Shown piece after piece: positions 39,120 to 46,854 of a stretch of DNA of 64,000 nt (the first letter of the stretch is position 1; the number at the start of each line of letters is the position of its first letter). The stretch spans positions 620,001-684,000 of the forward strand of contig NZ_JAMXSS010000002.1 of NCBI RefSeq assembly GCF_024124825.1. Direction: 5' to 3'. The DNA comes from Arthrobacter sp. H16F315. Its GTDB lineage: Bacteria; Actinomycetota; Actinomycetes; Actinomycetales; Micrococcaceae. The position numbers were made by a program, and so were the translations under genes. Under the pieces are notes generated by a model. The model was not told the DNA's origin, made no database searches, and saw only the letters and a program-made list of their open reading frames with translations.

Positions 39120-40340
39120 CTAGCTTTCGGTGATCACCAAGGCGGTGCTGTGACCGCCGAATCCGAAGGCGTTGGCGATGCCTGCCCTGGCTCCCTGGCC
39201 TGCCACCGTTTTCCGCAGAAGGTTCAGGTCGATCCCGTCGTCGGGTTGGTCAAGGTTGCCGGACCCCGGAAAGTCCCCGGTTTTCAGCGCCTGGATCAGG
39301 ACGACGGCGCCGAGGGCGCCTGCGCCGCCAAGGAGGTGCCCGGTGAGGGATTTTGTGGAGGTAACGGGCACCCGGTTTCCAAGCACGGCCCTGATCGCGT
39401 CGGCTTCCAGGCGATCGCCGACCGGGGTGGAGGTCGCGTGGGCATGGACCAGCCCGATGTCTCCGGCACCAAGGCCGGCGGCGGCGATGGCCTTTTCCAT
39501 CACCCGCCGCTGCATGACCGGATCGGCGGCGACGATGTCGACGGCGTCGGATGTCACAGCAGTTCCGGCAACGACACCGAGCACTTCCGCTCCCCGGGCG
39601 CGGGCGTGGTCTTCGCGTTCCAGGACCAGGATCGCGGCGCCCTCCGCCAGCACGAATCCATCCCGGTCCCGGTCGAACGGCCGCGAAGCGGACTCCGGGT
39701 CTCCGTTGCGGGTGGACAGGGCCCGAATTTGGGCGAAGCCGCTGATGATGAGGCCGTTGATGCAGGAATCCACGCCGCCGGCGATCACAACATCCGCGGT
39801 CCCGGCCCGGATCATGTCTGCCGCCTGGGAGATGGCTTCCGCCCCGGAGGCACAGGCGCTCACCGGGGTGCGCGCCCCGCCTTTGGCGCCGACATCCATG
39901 GACACCCAGGCCGCGGGCGCGTTGGTCATGATCCGGGTCAGCGTGTGCGGGGAGACGCGCCGCGGCCCGCGGGCATCAAGGGCCCGGGCCTGCTCCAGCG
40001 TTGTATCCAGGCCGCCATAGCCGGATCCGATCACCACGGCCAGGCGTTCCGGGTCGGCTGCGGGACGGCCTGCCTGCGCCCACGCTTCCCGGGCCGCAAT
40101 CAGCGCGAGGTGCCCGCACCGGTCCATCCTCTTATATTCCGGGGTGGAGAGCAGCGCGGGAACATCAACGTCCACCCGGCCCGCCATCCGGACCGGAAGC
40201 TCCTGCGCCCAGTCATCCTCAAGTGCCGCGATTCCTGAGCGCCCGGCCAGCAACGCGGCCCGGGTCTCGGCCGCCGTCGCACCGACAGGAGTCACTGCTC
40301 CCAGTCCGGTGACGACGACTCTGGGGAAAGCTGTAAGCAT
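39120..40340 (-). CDS. fabF: Beta-ketoacyl-ACP synthase II
   Basis: A protein of 406 residues from the ATG at 40340 (MLTAFPRVVVTGLGAVTPVG). The thiolase-fold catalytic triad is visible: Cys in V-S-A-C-A-S-G, His in V-H-A-H-A-T-S-T-P-V-G-D and His in S-L-T-G-H-L-L-G-G-A-G. The end N-A-F-G-F-G-G-H-S is typical of FabF. It condenses malonyl-ACP with acyl-ACP in fatty-acid elongation. Its usual neighbours (fabD, fabH, acpP) are absent, so it may be an extra copy with a special role. The ORF extends upstream to 40508, but the conserved start is at 40340. Confidence 0.9.
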   Translation of the reverse strand: MLTAFPRVVVTGLGAVTPVGATAAETRAALLAGRSGIAALEDDWAQELPVRMAGRVDVDVPALLSTPEYKRMDRCGHLALIAAREAWAQAGRPAADPERLAVVIGSGYGGLDTTLEQARALDARGPRRVSPHTLTRIMTNAPAAWVSMDVGAKGGARTPVSACASGAEAISQAADMIRAGTADVVIAGGVDSCINGLIISGFAQIRALSTRNGDPESASRPFDRDRDGFVLAEGAAILVLEREDHARARGAEVLGVVAGTAVTSDAVDIVAADPVMQRRVMEKAIAAAGLGAGDIGLVHAHATSTPVGDRLEADAIRAVLGNRVPVTSTKSLTGHLLGGAGALGAVVLIQALKTGDFPGSGNLDQPDDGIDLNLLRKTVAGQGARAGIANAFGFGGHSTALVITES

Positions 40341-40580
40341 GGGCACCGGATTTCTGTGAGGCACGTTGCGTAACCCGCCGGGGTGCGGGGCTGGTGCGGC
40401 AGTGCGGTAAACGGCGGCACGTATCTGACCGGCCGCAGCGGACGCTTCAAGACTACGTGCGAAAACTGGCCGGAGTGGCGTCAATGAGATCGTTGAAACA
40501 ACACGCACCGGGCTGTAGCCTGACGCTGGACAGCATGCTTAGCAATACTTAACCGTCCGACAGGACACAAGGAGCAAGTC

Positions 40581-40844
40581 ATGAGAATCGGTTCCTCCAT
40601 TTTCCTCATCGCCCTCGGCGCCATCCTCGCCTGGGCCATCACCCCCGGCCTGATCCCCAATGTGGACCAGACCATGATCGGCTACATCCTGATGGCGGTC
40701 GGTGTCATCGGGCTGATCGCTTCCCTGGTCCTGGCCTCACCAGGGCGCAGCCGCACCCGCCGGGTCAGCGAAACACGCTCCGTTGTGGACCCCAACACCG
40801 GCGAGACCATCACCCGGAACGAAAGCCGCGACGCCGGCATCTAG
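40581..40844 (+). CDS. DUF6458-type two-helix membrane protein
   Basis: A protein of 87 residues with CAAGGAG upstream of ATG. Two membrane helices (SIFLIALGAILAWAITPG and IGYILMAVGVIGLIASLVLA) with the loop I-P-N-V-D-Q-T-M, then a charged tail with R-R-V-S-E-T-R. This is the common actinobacterial DUF6458 pattern. Function unknown. It is followed directly by a hairpin terminator. Confidence 0.85.
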   Translation: MRIGSSIFLIALGAILAWAITPGLIPNVDQTMIGYILMAVGVIGLIASLVLASPGRSRTRRVSETRSVVDPNTGETITRNESRDAGI

Positions 40845-40878
40845 TCCGAGCACGCCGCCGCGCACCGCATAAGCCACC

Positions 40879-40920
40879 CGACGCCGGGCCGAACCCTTTA
40901 CCGGGCCCGGCCCGGCGTCG
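40879..40920 (+). terminator. Strong GC hairpin terminator after the DUF6458 gene
   Basis: A 13-bp perfect stem (CGACGCCGGGCCG 40879-40891 with 40908-40920) around a 16-base loop, 34 bp after the stop codon. No clear U-tract. Confidence 0.75.
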
Positions 40921-41061
40921 GCCGTTGTATGGCCCTTCCCGCACGCGCACGCGCTCCATCCCCTGCGTGAACACCGCCCGACCCCTGCCTCCACCCCTAC
41001 CCCTGCGCATGCCCCGCGCCCGGGCCCGGCGGCGGACATGCCCACCGCCCGGCCCCGCGGA

Positions 41062-41113
41062 TGGACATAGTCCAGATATGCCCACTCCACGATCCGAAAA
41101 CTGGGCATGCCCA
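41062..41113. promoter_or_regulatory. Cluster of short palindromes upstream of the fructose operon
   Basis: TGGACATAGTCCA (41062-41074) and TGGGCATGCCCA (41102-41113) are perfect palindromes, with ATATGCCCA between them and another ACATGCCCACC just upstream at 41037. They lie 150-200 bp before fruR. Whether they are operators or a dispersed repeat cannot be decided here. Confidence 0.45.
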
Positions 41114-41154
41114 CCGGCCGCGTACGGGACATTTCTGTGTTCATGTTGTTTTTC

Positions 41155-41189
41155 ATTGACAAAGCCACATATTCACAGATAAAGTCAAT
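41155..41189 (+). promoter_or_regulatory. Promoter and inverted-repeat operator of the fru operon
   Basis: TTGACA (41156-41161) is followed after 16 bases by GATAAA (41178-41183), a good sigma-70-like promoter. The same segment is framed by ATTGAC (41155-41160) and GTCAAT (41184-41189), a perfect inverted repeat 23 bases apart that overlaps both promoter boxes, as expected for repression by the DeoR-type FruR encoded next. Confidence 0.65.
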
Positions 41190-41261
41190 CAACTCCACTT
41201 CATTGTGATGGTCATCACGGAAGTGCGGGGAGGTCCGCAGTACTGACGCAAGGGAGAGCCA

Positions 41262-42065
41262 GTGTTCGCCGAGGAACGCCAACAGCTGATCGTGGGGCTC
41301 ATTGTTGCCAGCGGCCGTGCCAGCGTCACGGACCTCGCCGAGCGTTTCAGCATCACCACCGAAACCGTCCGCCGGGACCTGGCCGCCCTCGAATCCGCCG
41401 GCAGTGTGCGCCGGGTACACGGCGGCGCCGTCTCCCCGGACCGCTTCAGCACCAGCGAAGAAAGCATCCTGGTCCGCGCCGACCAGCGGCAACCGGAAAA
41501 GACCCGGATCGCCGAAGCGGCTCTCGCGCTGATCCCGGAAAACCGTACCGGCAGCATCCTGATCGACGCCGGTTCCACCACCGAGACCCTCGCCGACCGC
41601 CTGGCCGCGCGGACTGCAGCGACGTCAGCCGCTGCAGCTCCCGGCGCGGAACTCGTGGTCATCACCCACTCGCTGCCCGTCGCGGCAAAGCTCTCCGGTG
41701 AGGCCGGCATCGCCTTGCACCTGCTCGGCGGCAGGGTCCGCGGAATCACCCAGGCCGCCGTCGGCCAGTCCACGGTGGAAGCCGCCCGCAGGATCCGCCC
41801 TGACATCGCCTTCATCGGCACCAACGGCATCCACGCAGCCTTCGGGCTGAGCACCCCCGATCCTGAAGAAGCCGCTGTCAAGGCCGCCTTCGTCCATTCA
41901 GCCCGCCGCATAGTGGTGCTGGCTGATTCCTCCAAGCTGGATGCCGAAACCCTGGTCCAGTTCGCCTCGCTGAAAGATCTGGACACTTTGATCACTGACA
42001 CGAAACCCGGCCAGGACCTGGCCGATGCCCTCGCGGATGCCGGAGTGGAGGTAGTGGTCGCATGA
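41262..42065 (+). CDS. fruR: DeoR family fructose operon repressor
   Basis: A protein of 267 residues from a GTG with GGGAGAGCC upstream. N-terminal winged helix: FAEERQQLIVGLI, then E-R-F-S-I-T-T-E-T-V-R-R-D-L-A-A-L-E and the V-R-R-V-H-G-G-A of DeoR proteins. The C-terminal phosphosugar-sensing fold carries IDAGSTTETLAD, F-I-G-T-N-G-I-H and VLADSSKLD. It probably senses fructose-1-phosphate. Its stop overlaps the fruK start (ATGA), so repressor and enzymes are made from one message. Confidence 0.92.
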   Translation: MFAEERQQLIVGLIVASGRASVTDLAERFSITTETVRRDLAALESAGSVRRVHGGAVSPDRFSTSEESILVRADQRQPEKTRIAEAALALIPENRTGSILIDAGSTTETLADRLAARTAATSAAAAPGAELVVITHSLPVAAKLSGEAGIALHLLGGRVRGITQAAVGQSTVEAARRIRPDIAFIGTNGIHAAFGLSTPDPEEAAVKAAFVHSARRIVVLADSSKLDAETLVQFASLKDLDTLITDTKPGQDLADALADAGVEVVVA

Positions 42066-43048
42066 TTGTCACCCTGACCGCCAACCCAAGCCTGGACCGC
42101 ACCGTGGCACTGCCGGGACCCCTGGTCCGCGGCGAAGTCCAGCGCGCCGTCTCGGTCCGGCAGGAATCCGGCGGCAAGGGCGTAAACGTCTCCCGCGCCC
42201 TGGTCGCCTCCGGGCTGAAGACCGTCGCCGTGCTCCCGGGCGCCGAGGCGGACCCCGTCCTCGCCGGTCTCCGGGAAGTCGACGTCCCATTCGCCGCCCT
42301 CCCCATCGGAGAGCCGCTGCGCAGCAACGTGGCGCTCACCGAACCCGGCGGCGTGACCACCAAGATCAACGAACCCGGACCGGCGCTGAGTGCGGACCAG
42401 CAGGAAGCCCTGATCGGGCTGCTCCTGGACCACTCCCGCGGAGCCAGCTGGGTTGTCCTGGCAGGATCGCTCCCACCCGGGGTCCCGGCCAACTTCTACG
42501 CCACCGTCACCCGGCGGCTGCGCAGCATGGATCACGGCAAAGAGGCTCCCCTTGTCGCCGTGGACTCCTCCGGCGAACCGCTCGCCGCCGCGATCTGCGG
42601 CGATGCGCTGGGGAAACCGGATCTCATCAAACCCAATGCCGAGGAACTGGTGGAACTGGCTGCCGCAGCCGGGTTCGCCACGCACAAGTCCGCCGAGGAA
42701 CTCGAAGCGGATCCGGGGGCGGCCGCGGCGGCCGCTTCCGCCGTCGTGCGATCCGGAGTCGGTGCCGTGCTGGCAACACTCGGCTCCAAGGGTGCGGTGC
42801 TCGTCACGGCCGACGGCGCGTGGCTGGCCACGCATCCGCCGGTCACCGCGGTGAGCACGGTAGGCGCCGGCGATTCGTCACTGGCCGGTTACCTGCTCGC
42901 TTCCAGCCAGGGCGCCGCCCCGGCCGATTGTCTCCGCCAGGCTGTGGCACACGGTGCCGCCGCCGCTTCGCTGCCGGGCTCCACAGTCCCGGCAGTCCAC
43001 CAAACCACCCCCAACGCCGTAACCATCACGGCCCTGACGAAGGATTGA
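42062..43048 (+). CDS. fruK: 1-phosphofructokinase
   Basis: A protein of 328 residues of the PfkB/ribokinase family: start M-I-V-T-L-T-A-N-P-S-L-D-R-T, the sugar-binding signature QESGGKGVNVSRAL, K-P-N-A-E-E-L, and the ATP/catalytic motif STVGAGDSSLAGYL with the base Asp in G-A-G-D. It phosphorylates fructose-1-phosphate to fructose-1,6-bisphosphate. Lies between repressor and transporter in the operon. Confidence 0.94.
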   Translation: MIVTLTANPSLDRTVALPGPLVRGEVQRAVSVRQESGGKGVNVSRALVASGLKTVAVLPGAEADPVLAGLREVDVPFAALPIGEPLRSNVALTEPGGVTTKINEPGPALSADQQEALIGLLLDHSRGASWVVLAGSLPPGVPANFYATVTRRLRSMDHGKEAPLVAVDSSGEPLAAAICGDALGKPDLIKPNAEELVELAAAAGFATHKSAEELEADPGAAAAAASAVVRSGVGAVLATLGSKGAVLVTADGAWLATHPPVTAVSTVGAGDSSLAGYLLASSQGAAPADCLRQAVAHGAAAASLPGSTVPAVHQTTPNAVTITALTKD

Positions 43049-43050
43049 CA

Positions 43051-45090
43051 GTGACTGCGCTCATTACTACCGAACTGGTCGAGCTCGACCAGAACCTGGG
43101 CGACTCGCCCGAAGCCGTGATCCGGCACCTGGCAGGCAAAGTCGCCGCCAACGGTCGCGCCACCGAGGTGGAAGGCCTCTTCGCCGACGCCTTCGCCCGG
43201 GAACAGAAGACCGCCACCGGCGTTCCGGGCGGCATCGCCATCCCGCATTGCCGTTCGACGGCGGTGACCGAACCCACCCTGGTGATGGCTCGGCTCTCCC
43301 AGTCCGTCGACTTTGGCGCCAAGGACGGCCCCGCGGACCTCATCTTCTTTATTGCGGCCCCCGACGGCGCGGACCAGGAACACCTCAAGCTGCTCTCCAA
43401 GCTGGCCCGCTCCCTGATCAAAAAGGACTTCACCCAGGCCCTGCGCGACGCCGGTTCGGCGGCCGAGGTCGTCGGGCTCGTCGAGGGCGCCCTTGCCGAT
43501 AAGCCTGCCGCCCACTCCGCGCCGGCACCGGCACCAGCCGTAAGCGGCGCCGCGCCCGGGACCGGAGCTTCCCGGCCCAAGCGCCTTGTCGCTGTCACTG
43601 CCTGCCCCACCGGCATCGCCCACACCTACATGGCCGCCGATTCGCTTGTGGCCGCGGCCAAGGAAATCGGCGTGGACCTGCAGGTGGAGACCCAAGGATC
43701 TTCAGGGGCAAAGCCGCTGGATCCGGCAGTGATCGCCGCCGCCGACGCCGTCATCTTCGCCGTCGACGTGGATGTCCGCGGCAAGGAGCGCTTCGCCGGC
43801 CTGCCGGTGATCAACGCCCCCGTCAAGCGCGGCATCGACGAGCCGGAAAAGATGGTCCATGAGGCCCTCGCGGCCGCGGAGAACCCCAACGCCCGCCGGG
43901 TCCCGCACTTCGGCGCGGAGGAACAGGCACAGAACCAGGCCGAGGAAAAGGGTGAGCACGTTGGGCAGAAGCTGAAGAAGGCGCTGCTGACCGGCGTCAG
44001 CTACATGATCCCGTTTGTGGCCGGCGGCGGCCTGCTGATCGCGCTTGGCTTCCTGATGGGCGGGTACCTCATCACCCAGTATGCCGATGCCATCGTTGTG
44101 GACAACAGCATCTTCAACCTGCCCACGGAATTCCCGGACAACGCATGGGGCCCGCTGGGCGCCTACCTCGGCGCCGTCCTGTTCAAGATCGGCGCCCTCT
44201 CACTGGGCTTCCTGGTTCCGGCCCTGGCCGGCTACATCGCTTACGCCATCGCGGACCGGCCCGGTATCGCCCCGGGCTTCGTTGCCGGTGCAGTCGCCGG
44301 ATTTATGGGTGCCGGCTTCCTTGGCGGCATCGTCGGCGGCCTGCTCGCAGGCTACATCGCCCATGTGATCGGCCAGATCCAGGTCGCCCGCTGGCTGCGC
44401 GGCCTGATGCCTGTTGTGATTATCCCGCTGCTTGCGTCCCTCGTGGCATCGGGGCTGATGTTCCTGGTCCTGGGCGGCCCGATCGCCGGCATCACCGCCG
44501 GCCTCAATGACTGGCTTTCCGGCCTGACCGGTGCCAGCGCTGTTGTCCTCGGCATCATCCTCGGTCTGATGATGTGCTTCGACCTGGGCGGACCGGTCAA
44601 CAAGGTTGCTTACTCCTTCGCCGTCGCCGGTCTCGGTGCCGCCACGATCACCAACCAGGCCCCGTGGCAGATTATGGCAGCCGTGATGGCCTCGGGCATG
44701 GTTCCGCCGCTGGCAATGGCACTCGCCACCGTCCTGGACAAGCAGCGCTTCAGCCTGGCTGAGCGCGAAAACGGCAAGGCCGCGTGGTTGCTGGGCGCCT
44801 CCTTCATCTCCGAAGGCGCCATCCCCTTCGCAGCCGCCGACCCGCTGCGCGTGATCCCGGCGAGCATGCTCGGCGGTGCCGTCACCGGCGCCATCTCCAT
44901 GGCCGCCGGCGTCGGATCCAAGGCCCCGCACGGCGGACTCTTTGTCTTCTTCGCGATCGACAACTTCCTGATGTTTGTTGTGGCAATCATCGTCGGAACC
45001 ATCATTACGGCGGTGTCCGTCCTGGCACTCAAGCGCTGGGCCGTCAGGAAGACCGTTGATACGGTAGACCTGGTCCCCGCAACCGTCTGA
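43051..45090 (+). CDS. fruA: Fructose-specific PTS transporter EIIABC
   Basis: A protein of 679 residues from the GTG at 43051, two bases after the fruK stop. Domain order: EIIA (1-~150, phospho-His in I-A-I-P-H-C-R-S), Ala/Pro linker, EIIB (~172-275, phospho-Cys in VAVTACPTGIAHTYMAAD), then EIIC with about nine helices (LTGVSYMIPFVAGGGLLIAL, F-D-L-G-G-P-V-N-K, F-I-S-E-G-A-I-P-F). It takes up fructose with phosphorylation at C1. The fused A-B-C order is standard for actinobacterial FruA. Confidence 0.94.
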   Translation: MTALITTELVELDQNLGDSPEAVIRHLAGKVAANGRATEVEGLFADAFAREQKTATGVPGGIAIPHCRSTAVTEPTLVMARLSQSVDFGAKDGPADLIFFIAAPDGADQEHLKLLSKLARSLIKKDFTQALRDAGSAAEVVGLVEGALADKPAAHSAPAPAPAVSGAAPGTGASRPKRLVAVTACPTGIAHTYMAADSLVAAAKEIGVDLQVETQGSSGAKPLDPAVIAAADAVIFAVDVDVRGKERFAGLPVINAPVKRGIDEPEKMVHEALAAAENPNARRVPHFGAEEQAQNQAEEKGEHVGQKLKKALLTGVSYMIPFVAGGGLLIALGFLMGGYLITQYADAIVVDNSIFNLPTEFPDNAWGPLGAYLGAVLFKIGALSLGFLVPALAGYIAYAIADRPGIAPGFVAGAVAGFMGAGFLGGIVGGLLAGYIAHVIGQIQVARWLRGLMPVVIIPLLASLVASGLMFLVLGGPIAGITAGLNDWLSGLTGASAVVLGIILGLMMCFDLGGPVNKVAYSFAVAGLGAATITNQAPWQIMAAVMASGMVPPLAMALATVLDKQRFSLAERENGKAAWLLGASFISEGAIPFAAADPLRVIPASMLGGAVTGAISMAAGVGSKAPHGGLFVFFAIDNFLMFVVAIIVGTIITAVSVLALKRWAVRKTVDTVDLVPATV

Positions 45091-45150
45091 TTGAAGCGGC
45101 CGGGAAGATTTTCCACGCTGACATCCCCATGCTGAATCCAAGGAGCAGAA

Positions 45151-45430
45151 ATGACCGAACGTAACGCCACCATTGCCAGCCGTGTAGGGCTGCACGCCCG
45201 CCCGGCCGCCATCTTTGCGGAGGCAGCCGGCGAGTTCGATCTCGAGATCACCATCGCCCGGCTGGGTGAGCCTGTCGACGAGGCCATGGATGCTGCCAGC
45301 ATCCTGTCCCTCATGAGCCTTGGCGCATCCCACGGCGACGTGGTAGTCCTGCGCGCCGAAGGCGACGGGCGCCGACGCCGCCCTCGAACGGCTGGTCCAG
45401 ATCCTGGAAACGGACCACGACGCCGAATAG
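45151..45430 (+). CDS. ptsH: Phosphocarrier protein HPr (frameshifted)
   Basis: After AAGGAGCAGAA the ATG opens a protein with the active His in V-G-L-H-A-R-P-A and the regulatory-serine region A-A-S-I-L-S-L-M-S-L-G-A. The G3 run at 45367-45369 carries an extra base: written as G-D-G-R-R-R, one base fewer gives G-D-G-A-D-A-A-L-E-R-L-V-Q-I-L-E and a stop at 45430, for 92 residues, the normal HPr size. It passes phosphate from enzyme I to FruA. Enzyme I is not in the window. Confidence 0.9.
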
Positions 45431-45458
45431 CAGCACCGCCCGCCGACTGTAACGCGAC

Positions 45459-45493
45459 AGCCCGGCCGCACCCACCGAGGGTGTGGCCGGGCT
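45459..45493 (+). terminator. Terminator of the fru-ptsH operon
   Basis: AGCCCGGCCGCACCC (45459-45473) pairs with 45479-45493 over 15 bp with one G-U, around a five-base loop, 29 bp after the repaired ptsH stop. Confidence 0.85.
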
Positions 45494-45797
45494 CCTGCGT
45501 TAAGGGCCGGCAACCGGCAGCCCCGCCGGTTCCTGGGCCGTCCCGCTCAGGCCCGCTACATACCCTTAGCCAAGGCTTGTCAGGTGCCTGCCGCCCCGAT
45601 AGTTTGGAATCCGCGGCAGCGGAACACCGCCGCCGGCGGAGGTCCCGGTCCGCCGCCGGCCAGATTGGCGAGGCAGTGGGTGATGCCGCCGGCACCGACA
45701 ACCAGCCAGGGAGGCAGGCCATGCCGAAGACGAAGACTGAGCCCTCCGCGCTCGGGAACGCCTGATCCAGATGGCCACGGGCCGGACGCCCGGCCGC

Positions 45798-46814
45798 TCA
45801 GGCCTCTTTCCGTGCGGACGGCGCGGCCGCTTTTGTGCCGGCGGCCTTGGTCCCGGCCTTCGGCGCGGCCCTGGCTGCAGTCTTCGGTACAGTCTTGGCT
45901 GCAGTCTTGGGCGCTGTCTTGGGTGCGGCGCGGGAAGTCCGGGTGGGAGCAGCCTTCGCGGTCGTCGACTTCGAAGCGGGCGCCGCGGCCCCGGGCCCGG
46001 CGGAGTCGTCCGACGTGGCCGCCCGTCCCCCGCGTTTCTTCTCCAGGCTCCGCTTGAGCGCCTCCATCAGGTCGATCACCTCGCCGGAGCCGGCGCCGGC
46101 GGCCGGGACGCCAAAGGTTTCCTCGGTGTCCAGGGACTCCCCCTTCTCCAGCTTCGCCTCGATGAGCAGGCGCAGCTGCGCCTGATAGTCGTCGGTGAAC
46201 TGCCCGGGTTCGAAGTCCGCCGCCATCGAATCGACCAGCGCGGCGGACATTTCACGTTCCTGGGCGGAGATGCGGATAGTGGTCTCGAGCGAGGAAAAGC
46301 TGGCCTCCCGCACCTCATCGGCCCAGAGCAGCGCCTGCAGCACCAGCACGTCCCCGCGGATCCGCAGCGCCCCCAGCCGGGTCTTGTCGCGCAGCGCGAA
46401 CTGGACGATGGCCACCCGGTCGGTGTCTTCAAGCGCACGGCGCAGCAGGACGTAGGCCTTGGGCGATTTGGAGTCCGGCTCCAGGTAATAGCTCTTTTCG
46501 AACATCATCGGGTCCAGCTGCTCCGCCGGCACAAACTGCACCACGTCGATCTCGTGGCTGTTTTCCGCCGGAATGGACTTGAGCTCCTCGCGGCTGAGGA
46601 CCACGGTCTGACCGTCGTCCTCGTAAGCCTTGTCGATGTCCTCGTAGTCCACGATCTTGCTGCAGATTTCGCAGCGTCGCTGGTAGCGGATCCGCCCGCC
46701 GTCGGCGTTGTGGACCTGGTGCAGGCTGATGTCGTGGTCTTCCGTGGCGCTGTAAACCTTGACCGGCACGTTGACCAGCCCAAACGCTATCGCGCCTTTC
46801 CAGATGGCTCTCAT
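45798..46814 (-). CDS. ku: Bacterial Ku, non-homologous end joining
   Basis: A protein of 338 residues. It starts MRAIWKGAIAFGLVNVPVKV, the Ku core signature, followed by R-Y-Q-R-R-C-E-I-C-S-K-I-V-D-Y-E-D-I, the central bridge with Y-Y-L-E-P-D and A-L-R-D-K-T-R-L, and a helical C-terminus ending at about residue 265. The last ~70 residues are Lys/Ala/Pro/Thr-rich repeats (A-P-K-T-A-P-K-T-A-A-K-T), a basic DNA-binding tail like that of other actinobacterial Ku proteins. Ku binds DNA ends and recruits LigD, encoded divergently 40 bp away. Confidence 0.95.
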   Translation of the reverse strand: MRAIWKGAIAFGLVNVPVKVYSATEDHDISLHQVHNADGGRIRYQRRCEICSKIVDYEDIDKAYEDDGQTVVLSREELKSIPAENSHEIDVVQFVPAEQLDPMMFEKSYYLEPDSKSPKAYVLLRRALEDTDRVAIVQFALRDKTRLGALRIRGDVLVLQALLWADEVREASFSSLETTIRISAQEREMSAALVDSMAADFEPGQFTDDYQAQLRLLIEAKLEKGESLDTEETFGVPAAGAGSGEVIDLMEALKRSLEKKRGGRAATSDDSAGPGAAAPASKSTTAKAAPTRTSRAAPKTAPKTAAKTVPKTAARAAPKAGTKAAGTKAAAPSARKEA

Positions 46815-46854
46815 GGATCAAGTGAACCGCACAGGGGCGTGGAGGTGAAGCCCC

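Noticed and set aside
45721..45765. 14-codon frame MPKTKTEPSALGNA with a good ribosome site
   Set aside because: Too short to support as a gene; not a regulatory leader because nothing follows it on that strand.
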